The position numbers and the translations under genes were made by a program. A DNA stretch of 64,000 nucleotides from Candidatus Aenigmatarchaeota archaeon (GTDB taxonomy: Archaea > Aenigmatarchaeota > Aenigmatarchaeia > GW2011-AR5), in the NCBI GenBank assembly GCA_016193585.1, contig JACPRW010000003.1, positions 193,649 to 257,648 of the forward strand, given 5' to 3'. The notes under the pieces were generated by a model. That model saw nothing but the letters and a program-made list of their open reading frames with translations. It was not told the DNA's origin and did not search any database. Shown here piece by piece: positions 8,904-17,063 of this stretch (its first letter is position 1; each line of letters starts with the position of its first letter).

Positions 8904-9245
8904 TTATGTGAGCTGCCCGAGCATCTGCGCGAGGAAGTCCTTCACGTTGATGTTGAATACAACTGCTGCGATGGCGGCTATGATAAGAAAGACGACGATG
9001 GCGGCGATGAACCAGATGCCGAGCTCTTTCAGCTCGTCGAACGGCATCGTCACTCCCTTGCGCTTCGGTTTTCGCGCTCTCGGGTTGCCAGGTGCCTGCG
9101 CCAGCGGCGCAACGACGGACACGACGACCGGCGCCTCAGCGCCCCGTTTGCTGATGAGCTGGATGACGATGAACATGATGACAAGGAAGGTGAAGAGGAG
9201 CACGAGGAATGAAAGAAGCGACTCAAGCGGCATCTTCATCGTCAT
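8904..9245 (-). CDS. Small two-span membrane protein, first gene of the anchored-protein cluster
   Basis: The 113-residue protein has two strong membrane helices (about 10-31 and 76-98) joined by a basic, proline-containing loop (R-A-R-K-P-K-R-K). This is the most upstream gene of the minus-strand series that runs to the window start. It is divergent from carS, with about 80 bases between them for promoters. The function is unknown. Confidence 0.6.
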   Translation of the reverse strand: MTMKMPLESLLSFLVLLFTFLVIMFIVIQLISKRGAEAPVVVSVVAPLAQAPGNPRARKPKRKGVTMPFDELKELGIWFIAAIVVFLIIAAIAAVVFNINVKDFLAQMLGQLT

Positions 9246-9327
9246 AGTACATCTTTGGCAGCGCTTTCTATAAAAAGATTGGGAACGATTAAAAATTATT
9301 TATTGGGCAAAAAAGTCACGTGATTGC

Positions 9328-9834
9328 ATGCTCGATGTTGTGCTACGGACGCTGTGGTTCATCTTTCCTGCTTATGCGGCGAATGCGTTTCCTGTTGTTC
9401 TCAAGGGCACCCGTCCTCTCGATTTCGGAAGAACGCTGCGGATGCAGCGCATTCTTGGGGACGGCAAAACAATCGAAGGCACGTTCGGCGGCATCGCTTT
9501 CGGCATCGCCGCGGGCATGCTGCAGCTCTATCTGCAGCAGGCAGGCATCGTGCCGGTTGTGCTCACGGTGCAGCTCGTCGTGCTGCTGAGCGTCGGCGCC
9601 ATACTGGGCGACATCGCGGGCGCGTTCATCAAGCGCCGCCTCGGCATGCCCCGTGGTCATTCATTTTTTCCTCTCGACCAGCTCGATTTTGTCGCCGGCG
9701 CGCTCGTGCTCTCGAGCACCGTGTACCAGTTCGACATCTGGACCATTGCCGTTCTTCTGCTCGTGACGCCGCCCATCCACTACGGCACCAATGTCATCGG
9801 CTACATCCTGAGGTTCAAGCGGACGCCCTGGTAA
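9328..9834 (+). CDS. carS: CDP-archaeol synthase
   Basis: CarS transfers CMP from CTP to 2,3-di-O-geranylgeranylglycerol phosphate, giving the activated precursor of all archaeal polar lipids, at the membrane. The 168-residue product has the family hallmarks: A-N-A-F-P at about 18-22, the cytosolic block with R-P-L-D-F-G-R-T and G-D-G-K-T-x-E-G-T at about 29-52, and a second conserved block with L-G-D-x-x-G-A-F-I-K-R-R-L. About four to five membrane helices are visible and the length is normal for the family. A CDP-alcohol phosphotransferase that would use CDP-archaeol lies 1.2 kb downstream. Confidence 0.92.
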   Translation: MLDVVLRTLWFIFPAYAANAFPVVLKGTRPLDFGRTLRMQRILGDGKTIEGTFGGIAFGIAAGMLQLYLQQAGIVPVVLTVQLVVLLSVGAILGDIAGAFIKRRLGMPRGHSFFPLDQLDFVAGALVLSSTVYQFDIWTIAVLLLVTPPIHYGTNVIGYILRFKRTPW

Positions 9835-9885
9835 ATACCCGCATTCGACGCTTCGCTTTTCGAATGCGCCGTATCCCATGTTATA

Positions 9886-10101
9886 GATAATTGCGCAGCT
9901 TATGTCGTATTAACGCGCAATTTTCTATAGGTGAATTGCAAATAATATCAGGACATATAGTGAACCAAGTAAATAATCAGGTATTATATCTTGGTTCACT
10001 TACATGCAAAAAGCAAAGCCCTTGTTTTCCGCGTGTAGCGGACAACAAAAGTAATATGTCGGTATTCTTTTGTTGGTCCACTATAACCAGTGCAATTCAC
10101 C
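9886..10101. mobile_element. Family D palindromic element carrying a nested AB element
   Basis: In reverse orientation to the copy in hepT, this has the two D hairpins (AATTGCGCAGC...GCGCAATT and GTGAATTGCA...TGCAATTCAC). The second hairpin is interrupted by an AB element at 9956-10085 that has lost 19 bp inside. The junctions with AB are at the same D position as at 33284-33432, so D plus AB has moved as a unit. Flanks are TTATA and ATATTTT. Confidence 0.8.
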
Positions 10102-10123
10102 ATATTTTGACTTCTTCGAAAAC

Positions 10124-10411
10124 CCACACCTTTAGGTGTGGGATGCTTGGTGGAGTAAAACTCCACCTGCATAGGTGGAATCTCTGAGATTCCACCATAT
10201 GAAGGGGAAGACTTGAAAAAAGCAGAGCTTTTCTAAGTCGCCAAAGGACTTCTTATAGTGAAGCAAATAAATAATACCGATATTATACATTTGCTTCACA
10301 TATAGCAAACAAGGAAGTAATATCGTGTTTATTCCCTTGTATTGCTATAAGAAGTCCTTTGCACGAAGTCGAAAGAAATCCTCAAGAAACCACTGCCTTG
10401 AGGCAGTGGTC
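10124..10411. mobile_element. Possible non-autonomous IS200/IS605-like remnant
   Basis: The stretch starts with a perfect hairpin CCCACACC-TTTA-GGTGTGGG and ends with ACCACTGCC-TTGA-GGCAGTGGT. Subterminal hairpins of this kind at the two ends recall IS200/IS605 elements. Between them lie more hairpins (GGTGGAGT/ACTCCACC, GTGGAATC/GATTCCAC) and a 96-bp TATAG element. No transposase frame is present. The assignment is tentative. Confidence 0.35.
10254..10349. mobile_element. 96-bp family E palindromic element
   Basis: TATAGTGAAGCAAAT pairs with ATTTGCTTCAC and then a second hairpin CAAACAAGG...CCTTGTATTG ends in CTATA. Outside it the host DNA forms a further inverted repeat (AAAGGACTTCT and AGAAGTCCTTT), so the element sits at the tip of an existing palindrome. 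A shortened copy lies at 33476-33537. Confidence 0.75.
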
Positions 10412-10464
10412 ACAAAGGGGATTTCATTTTTTTTGCACAACAGCATGCGGTCTTTTCACGTGCA

Positions 10465-10944
10465 CTACCTGAAGAAGTCGGGCAGGAACATGATGCCCAT
10501 GCTGCTCGCGTAGGCGAGCGCTGCGTAGAGCACAAACCTGCCGATGAACACCGCAACAACGAATTTCCTGATGTCGTACTTGATGACGCCGCAAAAAATG
10601 CCGATGACATCGAATGGCAGGGGAAGCGCTGAAAAGAGCGCAATGGCAGCGAAGCTCGGGCGCTTCATAAACCATTGCTGCGCTCGTCTGATGTGCGCAT
10701 TCTTGTGCTTGAGCACGCGCCTGCCGCCGTACCCTACCCCGTAGCCCGTGAGCTCGCCGAGTGCGGCGCCGAGCGCGCCGGCAAGGGCAACGAGCCACGG
10801 ATTGAGCACCGCGCCGGCAGTGATGATAAAAATAAAGGCAGGCACGGGCAGCAGCACGGTCGCATTGGCGATAGCCGCGGCTATGAAAACGCCGAGATAA
10901 CCAAAGGTGTGCACCAGCCCGACAAGAAATTCGGCAACCGCCAT
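10465..10944 (-). CDS. DedA/VTT-family membrane protein
   Basis: The 159-residue polytopic protein has about four to five membrane helices and the features of the SNARE-associated/VTT (DedA) superfamily: a re-entrant G-x-x-x-G-E-L-x-G-Y-x-x-G-Y-x-x-G segment at about 60-75 and F-x-x-R-P-S-F-A-A-I-A-L-F-S-A-L-P-L-P near residue 100, followed by the conserved P-x-D. Members are thought to scramble or transport lipids. It is convergent with nothing and divergent from the CDP-alcohol phosphotransferase; about 50 bases separate the starts. The substrate is unknown. Confidence 0.75.
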   Translation of the reverse strand: MAVAEFLVGLVHTFGYLGVFIAAAIANATVLLPVPAFIFIITAGAVLNPWLVALAGALGAALGELTGYGVGYGGRRVLKHKNAHIRRAQQWFMKRPSFAAIALFSALPLPFDVIGIFCGVIKYDIRKFVVAVFIGRFVLYAALAYASSMGIMFLPDFFR

Positions 10945-10997
10945 TTTTCTATAGCCATCAATGAAACTTCTTAAAAGATGGTACGGTATAGTCTAGT

Positions 10998-11588
10998 ATG
11001 ATATCGCGCTACCGGAAGAAAAATGCATCGCATGACAGGATGCTCGGAAGGGTATTCGGTCGCATGCCGCTCAGCCCGAATGCGTGGACAGTACTTTCTC
11101 TGGCAGCGGTGCTGCCCGTAGTGTATTTCATTCTGCAGGAGCAGTTTGCTGCTGCTGCTGCGTTTCTGCTGGTTGCCAGCCTGTTCGATGCGGTTGACGG
11201 CGCGGTCGCCCGCGCGAGAAACGCGGCAACGAAACAAGGGGCGTATCTCGATACTATAGCGGACCGTTATGTTGAATTCATTGCCGTCATAGGTCTTTTT
11301 TTCATCCCCCTCCCGCATGTTGGTATCCCGGCGCAGGCATGGGTTGCAGCGTACGTGTTCGGAAGTATGCTCACCACCTATGCAAAGGCCGCAGCAAAGG
11401 AAAAGGGGCTGGTGAGGCAGGAGTTCGCAATCGGCATGCTCGAGCGGCCCGAGCGGATGGCGCTCCTTTTCCTTGCGCTGCTCGCAGGGGCGGCAAGCAC
11501 CTTATATCTGGTGTACGTCATAGGTATAGCAGCGGTCATGGCGAACGCGACCGCGTTCCAGCGCATACGCGCTGCGTTGAGGTCGTAA
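10998..11588 (+). CDS. CDP-alcohol phosphatidyltransferase, probably archaetidylinositol-phosphate synthase type
   Basis: The enzyme joins an alcohol or sugar phosphate to CDP-archaeol with loss of CMP. The 196-residue product carries the full signature D64-x2-D67-G68-x2-A71-R72-x8-G81-x3-D85-x3-D89, in which the aspartates bind two divalent metals. About five to six membrane helices follow the cytosolic N-terminus. The ending is only three bases from pth2, so the two form an operon. The acceptor cannot be fixed from sequence: inositol phosphate, glycerol phosphate and serine are all possible. Together with carS the gene supports archaeal ether-lipid synthesis. Confidence 0.85.
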   Translation: MISRYRKKNASHDRMLGRVFGRMPLSPNAWTVLSLAAVLPVVYFILQEQFAAAAAFLLVASLFDAVDGAVARARNAATKQGAYLDTIADRYVEFIAVIGLFFIPLPHVGIPAQAWVAAYVFGSMLTTYAKAAAKEKGLVRQEFAIGMLERPERMALLFLALLAGAASTLYLVYVIGIAAVMANATAFQRIRAALRS

Positions 11589-11591
11589 CGT

Positions 11592-11936
11592 ATGATGAAG
11601 CAGGCGCTGGTCGTGCGCAGCGACGTGAAGATGAGCAGGGGCAAGCTGGCTGTGCAATGCAGCCATGCGAGCTACTCCGCAGCTTCGGCGGCAAAGCGAC
11701 CTGCACTGCAGCAGTGGGCAAAGGACGGCCAGAAGAAAGTCGTGCTCAAGGCAAAGGACATTGCGCTGCTCATGCAGCTGAGGGACGCATGCATCAGGCT
11801 CAGGCTGCCGCATGCGCTCATCAGCGACGCGGGCATGACCGAGCTGTCCCCCGGGACGATAACATGCCTGGGCATCGGCCCTGCAGACGAGGCGGCAGTG
11901 AACAAAGTCACCGGCAGCCTGCCGCTGCTTAAATGA
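11592..11936 (+). CDS. pth2: Peptidyl-tRNA hydrolase, archaeal/eukaryotic type
   Basis: Pth2 releases tRNA from prematurely dropped peptidyl-tRNA. The 114-residue protein has the standard length and the family blocks: R-x-D-x-x-M-S-x-G-K-x-A-V-Q-C-S-H-A (about 9-26), K-K-V-V-L-K, the P-H-A-L-I-S-D-A-G-x-T-E region (about 73-86) and the final G-T-I-T-C-L-G-I-G-P. It starts three bases after the phosphotransferase stop, which implies translational coupling. Confidence 0.95.
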   Translation: MMKQALVVRSDVKMSRGKLAVQCSHASYSAASAAKRPALQQWAKDGQKKVVLKAKDIALLMQLRDACIRLRLPHALISDAGMTELSPGTITCLGIGPADEAAVNKVTGSLPLLK

Positions 11937-12044
11937 TTAAGGCATTCTATAGCTTTGCCCAAGTCTTATTGCCCACACTTTTTGTGCAGAGAAAAATGTC
12001 TCAATTCCAAGTTCGTGCATCTCTTTGATTATCAGGGGAAGCGC
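11937..12044 (-). pseudogene. Short open gene remnant next to the restriction island
   Basis: About 36 codons are open on the minus strand, bounded upstream by a stop, with no credible start of their own. The translation (L-P-L-I-I-K-E-M-H-E-L-G-I-E...) looks like a genuine protein tail. It may be the C-terminus of a gene whose front was lost when the neighbouring DNA was rearranged. From 12045 to 12193 I see no gene. Confidence 0.25.
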
Positions 12045-12193
12045 TTATAACGGTCACAACGGCTCATGAAGGCTTCACAGTGTACCGGGTTTGGCTATCT
12101 GCTAGACATTTATACGCAGGGAGGGAATGTAAGAGCCATGACCAACGATACCGTATTGCATCCCAATACAATCCGGAATCCGGGAAAAGGATT

Positions 12194-12342
12194 TATAGTG
12201 AACCAAGTAAATAATCAGGTATTATATCTTGGTTCACTTACACTCAAAAAGCAAAGCTTTTTGGTGCACCGGAAAACCTTGTTTTCCGCGTGTAGCGGAC
12301 AACAAAAGTAATATGTCGGTATTCTTTTGTTGGTCCACTATA
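12194..12342. mobile_element. 149-bp AB composite palindromic element, copy 3
   Basis: A full-length copy lies just upstream of the restriction-modification pair. Aligned to the copy at 33284-33432 in reverse it differs at only about two positions, so both are recent. It ends 30 bases before the methyltransferase start and could carry or mask its promoter. Confidence 0.85.
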
Positions 12343-12372
12343 AACCGAATACGCTAAATACTTTACTATGAT

Positions 12373-13329
12373 GTGAAAAATATGCAAACGAATTTCATTA
12401 ACCAATACGTTGTGGGAGACTGCAAGGATATCTTGGCAAAGGTGCCAAGCAATACAGTTGACCTGATAGTTACTTCGCCGCCCTATGCCGACAGCAGAAA
12501 GAACACTTATGGCGGCATACATCCTGACGACTATGTAGAGTGGTTCTTGCCGCGAGCAGAACAGTTTCTCAAAGTTCTAAAGCCGACAGGCACTTTCATA
12601 CTTAACATAAAGGAAAAATCAGTAGACGGAGAGAGACATCCCTACGTGATTGACCTGATAAAAGAACTCAGGAAACAGGGATGGATTTGGACCGAGGAGT
12701 TCATATGGCATAAGAAAAATACGCATCCTGGAAAATGGCCCAATAGATTCAGAGATGGTTGGGAGCGCTGTCTTCAATTCAACAAGAGCAAGAAATTCAA
12801 AATGTATCAAGAAGCAGTTATGATGCCAATAGGAGACTGGGCCAAAACTAGGCTCAAGAATCTAAGCGAAACAGATAAGATTAGAGACCCTTCACGAGTC
12901 GGAAGTGGGTTTGGAAAGAGAATAGCTAATTGGGTAGGAAGAAATATGGTTTATCCCGACAATGTCCTGCACCTCTCCACAGAGTGCGGAAACAAGATGC
13001 ATAGCGCAGTTTTTCCTACCGAATTGCCTAGATGGTTCGTAAAGCTCTTCACAAAAGAGGGCGATTTTGTATTAGACCCGTTTGCAGGTTCAGGCACAAC
13101 GGCAGTAGCATGTATTCAGCTTAAGAGAAACTATTTGATGATTGACGTCGTTGAAAAGTATAAGAAACTGGCAGAACTAAGATTCCATAATGAAACCAAT
13201 AAAGAAGCTCAGGGAAGTATCCACGTACGTGGAGAAAAACATAGTAAATTTTCACATAAACAGGCTGAAAAGTCTTCAGGACACGGACTTGAGAGATTTA
13301 TTAAAAAAGAAGAACCCTTACTTGTTTAG
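12373..13329 (+). CDS. Type II DNA methyltransferase, N4-cytosine/N6-adenine class
   Basis: The enzyme methylates the amino group of a base in the recognition site of the partner nuclease. Motif IV is T-S-P-P-Y at 34-38 (S-P-P-Y is usual for N4-cytosine enzymes) and motif I is D-P-F-A-G-S-G-T-T at about 235-243, an order typical of the beta group. The open frame starts at GTG 12373; an ATG at 12382 is an equally good start. The last 140 bases overlap the nuclease gene in a different phase, so the C-terminal 45 or so residues are poorly conserved in type. The region is more A+T-rich than its neighbours, as expected for acquired DNA. Confidence 0.85.
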   Translation: MKNMQTNFINQYVVGDCKDILAKVPSNTVDLIVTSPPYADSRKNTYGGIHPDDYVEWFLPRAEQFLKVLKPTGTFILNIKEKSVDGERHPYVIDLIKELRKQGWIWTEEFIWHKKNTHPGKWPNRFRDGWERCLQFNKSKKFKMYQEAVMMPIGDWAKTRLKNLSETDKIRDPSRVGSGFGKRIANWVGRNMVYPDNVLHLSTECGNKMHSAVFPTELPRWFVKLFTKEGDFVLDPFAGSGTTAVACIQLKRNYLMIDVVEKYKKLAELRFHNETNKEAQGSIHVRGEKHSKFSHKQAEKSSGHGLERFIKKEEPLLV

Positions 13330-13957
13330 GGCCAAAAACATACTTACGGCACAGGAATTGATAGAAGCCCTTTTAGATGCCAAATTATCTTCCTCTGAAG
13401 AAGAAATATTCGGAACCTTTTTGGAAAATCTTGCACTCTATGTATCCCAGAAAACTCTCGGAGCTTCTAAATCTTCTGCGCCTGGCATAGATTTTGAATA
13501 CACAAAAGACAATGCGCGTTTTCTTGTTAGCATCAAATCAGGTGTAAACTGGGGCAACAGCAGTCAGTGGCAAGCCTTAGAACACGATTTCAAAACGGCT
13601 AGCCGAGTCTTAAGCCAATCTACACATGTGAGCAGTGTCTTCTGTATATTGGGCATATGCTATGGAAAGGCCAGAACGACCATAAAGAGAGGGATTATCA
13701 AGCAAATTTGCGGACAGAATCTGTGGTACATGATTAGCGGCAATGAAAATTTATACACAGAAATAATCGAGCCTCTCGGCCACAAGGCCAAAGAACTTAA
13801 CAACGAGTTTCTAATCAAAAAAGCAGAGCTTATCAACCGGTTCACAAAACAGTTTATAGGAGAGTTCTGTGACAAAAAAGGTAGAATAATGTGGGATGAA
13901 GTGGTTAAATATAATTCTGGAAACATAACAAGCGATGACAGAAGAAGGTTGATATAA
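13190..13957 (+). CDS. Type II restriction endonuclease, PmeII-like
   Basis: The 255-residue product resembles the PmeII family of type II restriction enzymes: K-K-K-N-P-Y-L-F-R-A-K-N at about 39-50, then A-Q-E-L-I-E-A-L-L-D-A and E-E-x-x-F-G-x-F-L-E. The probable PD-(D/E)xK site is P-G-I-D...S-I-K-S-G at about 97-116. It cuts the DNA that the overlapping methyltransferase protects. The ATG at 13190 lies within the methyltransferase frame, and conserved N-terminal residues begin soon after it, so the 140-base overlap appears real. The recognition sequence cannot be read from the proteins. Confidence 0.8.
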   Translation: MKPIKKLREVSTYVEKNIVNFHINRLKSLQDTDLRDLLKKKNPYLFRAKNILTAQELIEALLDAKLSSSEEEIFGTFLENLALYVSQKTLGASKSSAPGIDFEYTKDNARFLVSIKSGVNWGNSSQWQALEHDFKTASRVLSQSTHVSSVFCILGICYGKARTTIKRGIIKQICGQNLWYMISGNENLYTEIIEPLGHKAKELNNEFLIKKAELINRFTKQFIGEFCDKKGRIMWDEVVKYNSGNITSDDRRRLI

Positions 13958-14021
13958 ATAAATCGAACTACTTTTTGTGCATAGGACTACTTTTAAAACA
14001 AAGCTATATTCTATTAATCCC

Positions 14022-14987
14022 ATGAAGCTTCGTTTCAGGCGCTGGACAAAAAATCCCGGAATCGGCGGTGTGCTCGAAACGCCCGAGGATTTTGTCGTCA
14101 GGGAAATCCTCCACCCGAAACTCCTCAGGAAATTCCAGCAGCAGAAATATATCCTCCTACACATACGGAAGCGCGGCATACCAACAGCCGAGGCGTTGCG
14201 GCGCCTGAAGCCGTACGCACGCGGCGAAATAGGCCTCGCAGGACTCAAGGACAAATTTTCGGTAAGTTACCAGTATTTCACCGTCAAAAATTATACTCCA
14301 TGCCACCTTGAAAATCCCTCGGTCATTCATGTCTCGCCGTGCGAGACATGGCTTTCTCCCGGCAGCCTTTTGGGAAACGAGTTCGAGATACTGCTCCACG
14401 GCTGCGACACGAGGCACATGAAAGTTATCGGGGAAGTTGCTGAAGGCATCCCGAATTACTTCGGCTCGCAGCGCTTCGGCAGCAAAGGGAACAATCATGA
14501 AATCGGCAAAATGATGGTGAAAAGGTCGTACAAGCGTGCGCTCAAACTGATAAACGAACAGTACGGCAAGCAGCTGACAAACATGCGCCATGTACCAAAA
14601 AGAAGGCTCAAGTTTTTCGTCAACGCCTACCAGTCATGGCTGTTCAACGAGACGCTGAACAGGTACGTGAAACACTACGACAAGCCGTATTTCAGGGAAG
14701 CGAAGATTTTTGGCGCTGACACGAGGATCGGAAAGAGCGTTCCAGACAGGATTCTCAGGGAAATTGTCACAAAGGAAAAAATAGCCGCGCGCGATTTTGG
14801 ATTTCCCGACCTCCGCCTTTCATGCAGGGGCGGCGAACGAAGTTTGTTCGTGAGGACGTCGGTCAGCTGCACGCCAACCGGCACTACCGTGAAGCTCGTC
14901 TTCTCCCTTCCGAAGGGAAGCTATGCGACAGTCCTGCTCAATGAGATTTGCAAGAAACCGTTTAATAGTAAAGAACATACTAAATAG
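14022..14987 (+). CDS. truD: tRNA pseudouridine synthase D
   Basis: TruD isomerises a specific uridine in tRNA (U13). The start is placed at the ATG at 14022, because the family begins close to this point; the frame is open from 13977. The catalytic block G-L-K-D-K-F-S-V-S-Y-Q-Y-F is at 74-86 with the nucleophile Asp77. The later blocks N-Y-F-G-S-Q-R-F-G and F-V-N-A-Y-Q-S-W-L-F-N are both present. Its 321 residues are near the lower end for the archaeal family. The final codons run into a duplicated TAAAGAACAT stretch next to a palindromic element, so the C-terminus may have been altered. Confidence 0.92.
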   Translation: MKLRFRRWTKNPGIGGVLETPEDFVVREILHPKLLRKFQQQKYILLHIRKRGIPTAEALRRLKPYARGEIGLAGLKDKFSVSYQYFTVKNYTPCHLENPSVIHVSPCETWLSPGSLLGNEFEILLHGCDTRHMKVIGEVAEGIPNYFGSQRFGSKGNNHEIGKMMVKRSYKRALKLINEQYGKQLTNMRHVPKRRLKFFVNAYQSWLFNETLNRYVKHYDKPYFREAKIFGADTRIGKSVPDRILREIVTKEKIAARDFGFPDLRLSCRGGERSLFVRTSVSCTPTGTTVKLVFSLPKGSYATVLLNEICKKPFNSKEHTK

Positions 14988-14988
14988 T

Positions 14989-15077
14989 AAAGAACATTGA
15001 TTTTGGAACATTTTACAATGTTCTTTCCCTATAGCAGATTGTGATATAAAGTTCCATTATTATTACAATCTGCTATA
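14989..15077. mobile_element. Family I two-hairpin element, copy 1 (89 bp)
   Basis: Hairpin AAAGAACATTG...CAATGTTCTTT is followed by TATAGCAGATTGT...ACAATCTGCTATA. An identical 89-bp copy lies at 60809-60897 and an inverted variant at 44539-44627. This one begins two bases after the truD stop, so it could act as its terminator. Confidence 0.85.
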
Positions 15078-15102
15078 AGAAGCTGACTGCCAATGCTATG
15101 AT

Positions 15103-15747
15103 ATGAAAGCGTCGGTCATCGTGCCTGCGTACAACGAAGGCAAGCGCATTGCGGCGCTCCTGTCGCGGATGCCTCGCGGCTACGAGGTCGTCGTGGTTGA
15201 CGACGGCTCTGCAGATAACACCGCCGAAGAAGCGCAGCGTTGTAGAGCAAAGGTCGTTCGGCTGCCAAAAAACATGGGTAAAGCAAATGCCTGCCTGGAG
15301 GGCATGCGGCACAGCACCCATGAATATTGTGTGTTCATCGACGGCGACGGACAGCACCGGCCGGAGGATATTCCGCGGATAATCAGTGCACTGCAGTCTG
15401 CGGACATCGTCATTGGGTCAAGGAACATGAAAACCGTGCCGCTGCACCGGCGGCTCGCGAACTGGTACGCAAGCAAGGCGGCATCGTTCGCCACCGGAAG
15501 GCATTTTCCCGACGTCCTTTCCGGTTTCCGCGGAGTCCGGAAAAGCCCTTTCAGCAATCTCACCTTCAAGAAAAGCGGCTATTTCTTCGAATCCGAAATG
15601 GCTATTGAGGCGGCGAAACACGGCTTGTCCGTGAGCTCGGTGCCGGTGAACGTGACGTATGAGTACGGCGCCAGGATGGGTGTTGTGAAGGGGCTTGAAA
15701 TCGCTGCGTGGCTTTTCGCGAAGTGCGTAGAAAAATTATTTGCTTAG
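15103..15747 (+). CDS. Family 2 glycosyltransferase, dolichol-phosphate hexose synthase type
   Basis: The 214-residue GT-A enzyme should move a sugar from a nucleotide donor to a lipid phosphate on the cytosolic side. Motifs seen are the N-terminal S-V-I-V-P-A-Y-N-E-G, V-V-V-D-D-G-S-A-D-N (about 30-39), the metal-binding D-G-D-G-Q-H at about 85-90 and G-S-R-N. There are no membrane helices. The polyprenyl-phosphate sugar it makes could feed the GT-C enzymes that follow on the opposite strand; the two genes overlap by four bases at their stops. Confidence 0.85.
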   Translation: MKASVIVPAYNEGKRIAALLSRMPRGYEVVVVDDGSADNTAEEAQRCRAKVVRLPKNMGKANACLEGMRHSTHEYCVFIDGDGQHRPEDIPRIISALQSADIVIGSRNMKTVPLHRRLANWYASKAASFATGRHFPDVLSGFRGVRKSPFSNLTFKKSGYFFESEMAIEAAKHGLSVSSVPVNVTYEYGARMGVVKGLEIAAWLFAKCVEKLFA

Positions 15748-17063
15748 GGTGTTCTGTAGATGATAACCTCGTCCCATCCACTCCCGAACCGCGCGACCAC
15801 GTTCGAGTTGTTGAACGCGTATGCCGGCGTGAACGGCACCTCTTTCGCCGCGACCGCATAGGTGTCGTACGCGGCAAGGTCGCTTTCGTTTTCAGGGAAG
15901 CGCACCGCCTTTTTGTCAGCCAGATAATTTATCGCCGGATAGTAGTCTGCGACGACGACTGTTTCATTAATTCCCCGGACGAAGAGCGCCGCGTTCCGCA
16001 CGTTCTCCCCGTCGTCTGCGCCGTCCTGTACAAGGAAATACGACTGGGCCGCATTTGCGGCGACGAATAGCAGAGCCACGGTCATCATCCATTTGCCTGC
16101 TTGCCGCAGTTCCAGAAGCCCGTACGCGAAGCAGGCAGCGAAGAACGGCGAGAAGGAGATGAGGTACCGAGCTTCCTTCCGGAAAATGATGAATGAGAAA
16201 AAGAGCAGCGCAAGCGCCGTTGTAATCAGGAGGAGCATTTCAAAATCGCTTTTCCTTTTCTTCAGGAGGAACGGAACCATGAACAGCGCGGAAAGGCCGA
16301 ATAGCTGCACCGCGTTCGATGCATAGTAATGCCAGGCACCGTAGAAATGCGTCTGGCTCGACAAACCATACAGCCCCTGCATGTCATCGAACAGTTGCGC
16401 GTGGATAAAGTTCGGCAAGGAGCCGTATGCGTGCACTTCAAAAGCGATAAATGGCACCATTACTGCGGCAAAACCAATTGCCGAAGCAAGAGCGTAGTTC
16501 GACCGCAACAAACCATACCGTCGTTTCCATACGAGAAACGCAGCGAATGCCGGAATCAGAAGGATGTTCTGGTACTTGGCGAGTATGCTCAGGCCAAGTA
16601 CGGGACCGAGAGCAACAAGATATTTTTCGTTGTGCATGCTGTAGAAAAAAACGGCCGCCGAAAGGAGCGCAAGGAATGCGCCTGCGGTTTCAGCAAGAAA
16701 GCGGTGGCCGAAGAAGAAAAACAGCGGCGATGTGCCCAGGAACAGCAGCGAAATCAAAGCAGCCCGCTTGTCGAGCCGTTCGATGCACATGTACAGAAGC
16801 ATGCAGGCGGCAATAGCAAATGCAATAACAACCACTTTGAGGAACAGTTCCCCGAACGGCAGGAAGGCGGCGACGGTAAGGGGAAAAACCGGCGGCCTGA
16901 ACGACTCCTGGCCGGAATTCATCTCGTAGAGACCGCTGCGCACGTTCTTTCCCAATTCAAGATACACGAGCTCGTCCCACCAGTATCCCCTGTTCGTGCC
17001 AAGGAACAGAAGCCAGAACAGGGACACCAGGACAATTGCCGCGTATGCATACGTTCGTTTCAT
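15744..17063 (-). CDS. Polytopic GT-C (ArnT/PMT-type) glycosyltransferase
   Basis: From the ATG at 17063 the product has 439 residues and about 10-12 membrane helices. The first external loop contains Y-W-W-D-E-L-V-Y, with the acidic D-E pair expected of the PMT/ArnT superfamily, which takes sugars from lipid carriers on the outer face. The start overlaps the stop of the upstream gene as ATGA, so translation is coupled. A second smaller external domain lies at the C-terminus. Acceptors, probably surface proteins or lipids, are inferred. Confidence 0.75.
   Translation of the reverse strand: MKRTYAYAAIVLVSLFWLLFLGTNRGYWWDELVYLELGKNVRSGLYEMNSGQESFRPPVFPLTVAAFLPFGELFLKVVVIAFAIAACMLLYMCIERLDKRAALISLLFLGTSPLFFFFGHRFLAETAGAFLALLSAAVFFYSMHNEKYLVALGPVLGLSILAKYQNILLIPAFAAFLVWKRRYGLLRSNYALASAIGFAAVMVPFIAFEVHAYGSLPNFIHAQLFDDMQGLYGLSSQTHFYGAWHYYASNAVQLFGLSALFMVPFLLKKRKSDFEMLLLITTALALLFFSFIIFRKEARYLISFSPFFAACFAYGLLELRQAGKWMMTVALLFVAANAAQSYFLVQDGADDGENVRNAALFVRGINETVVVADYYPAINYLADKKAVRFPENESDLAAYDTYAVAAKEVPFTPAYAFNNSNVVARFGSGWDEVIIYRTP

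Noticed and set aside
12060-12193. Small plus-strand open frame reading into the AB element
   Set aside because: The second half is element sequence and the first half has no recognisable features or ribosome site.
14989-15077. Family I hairpins read only as transcription terminators
   Set aside because: An identical copy lies at an unrelated site and other families with the same ends disrupt genes, so mobility explains them better. Terminator activity in some places remains possible.
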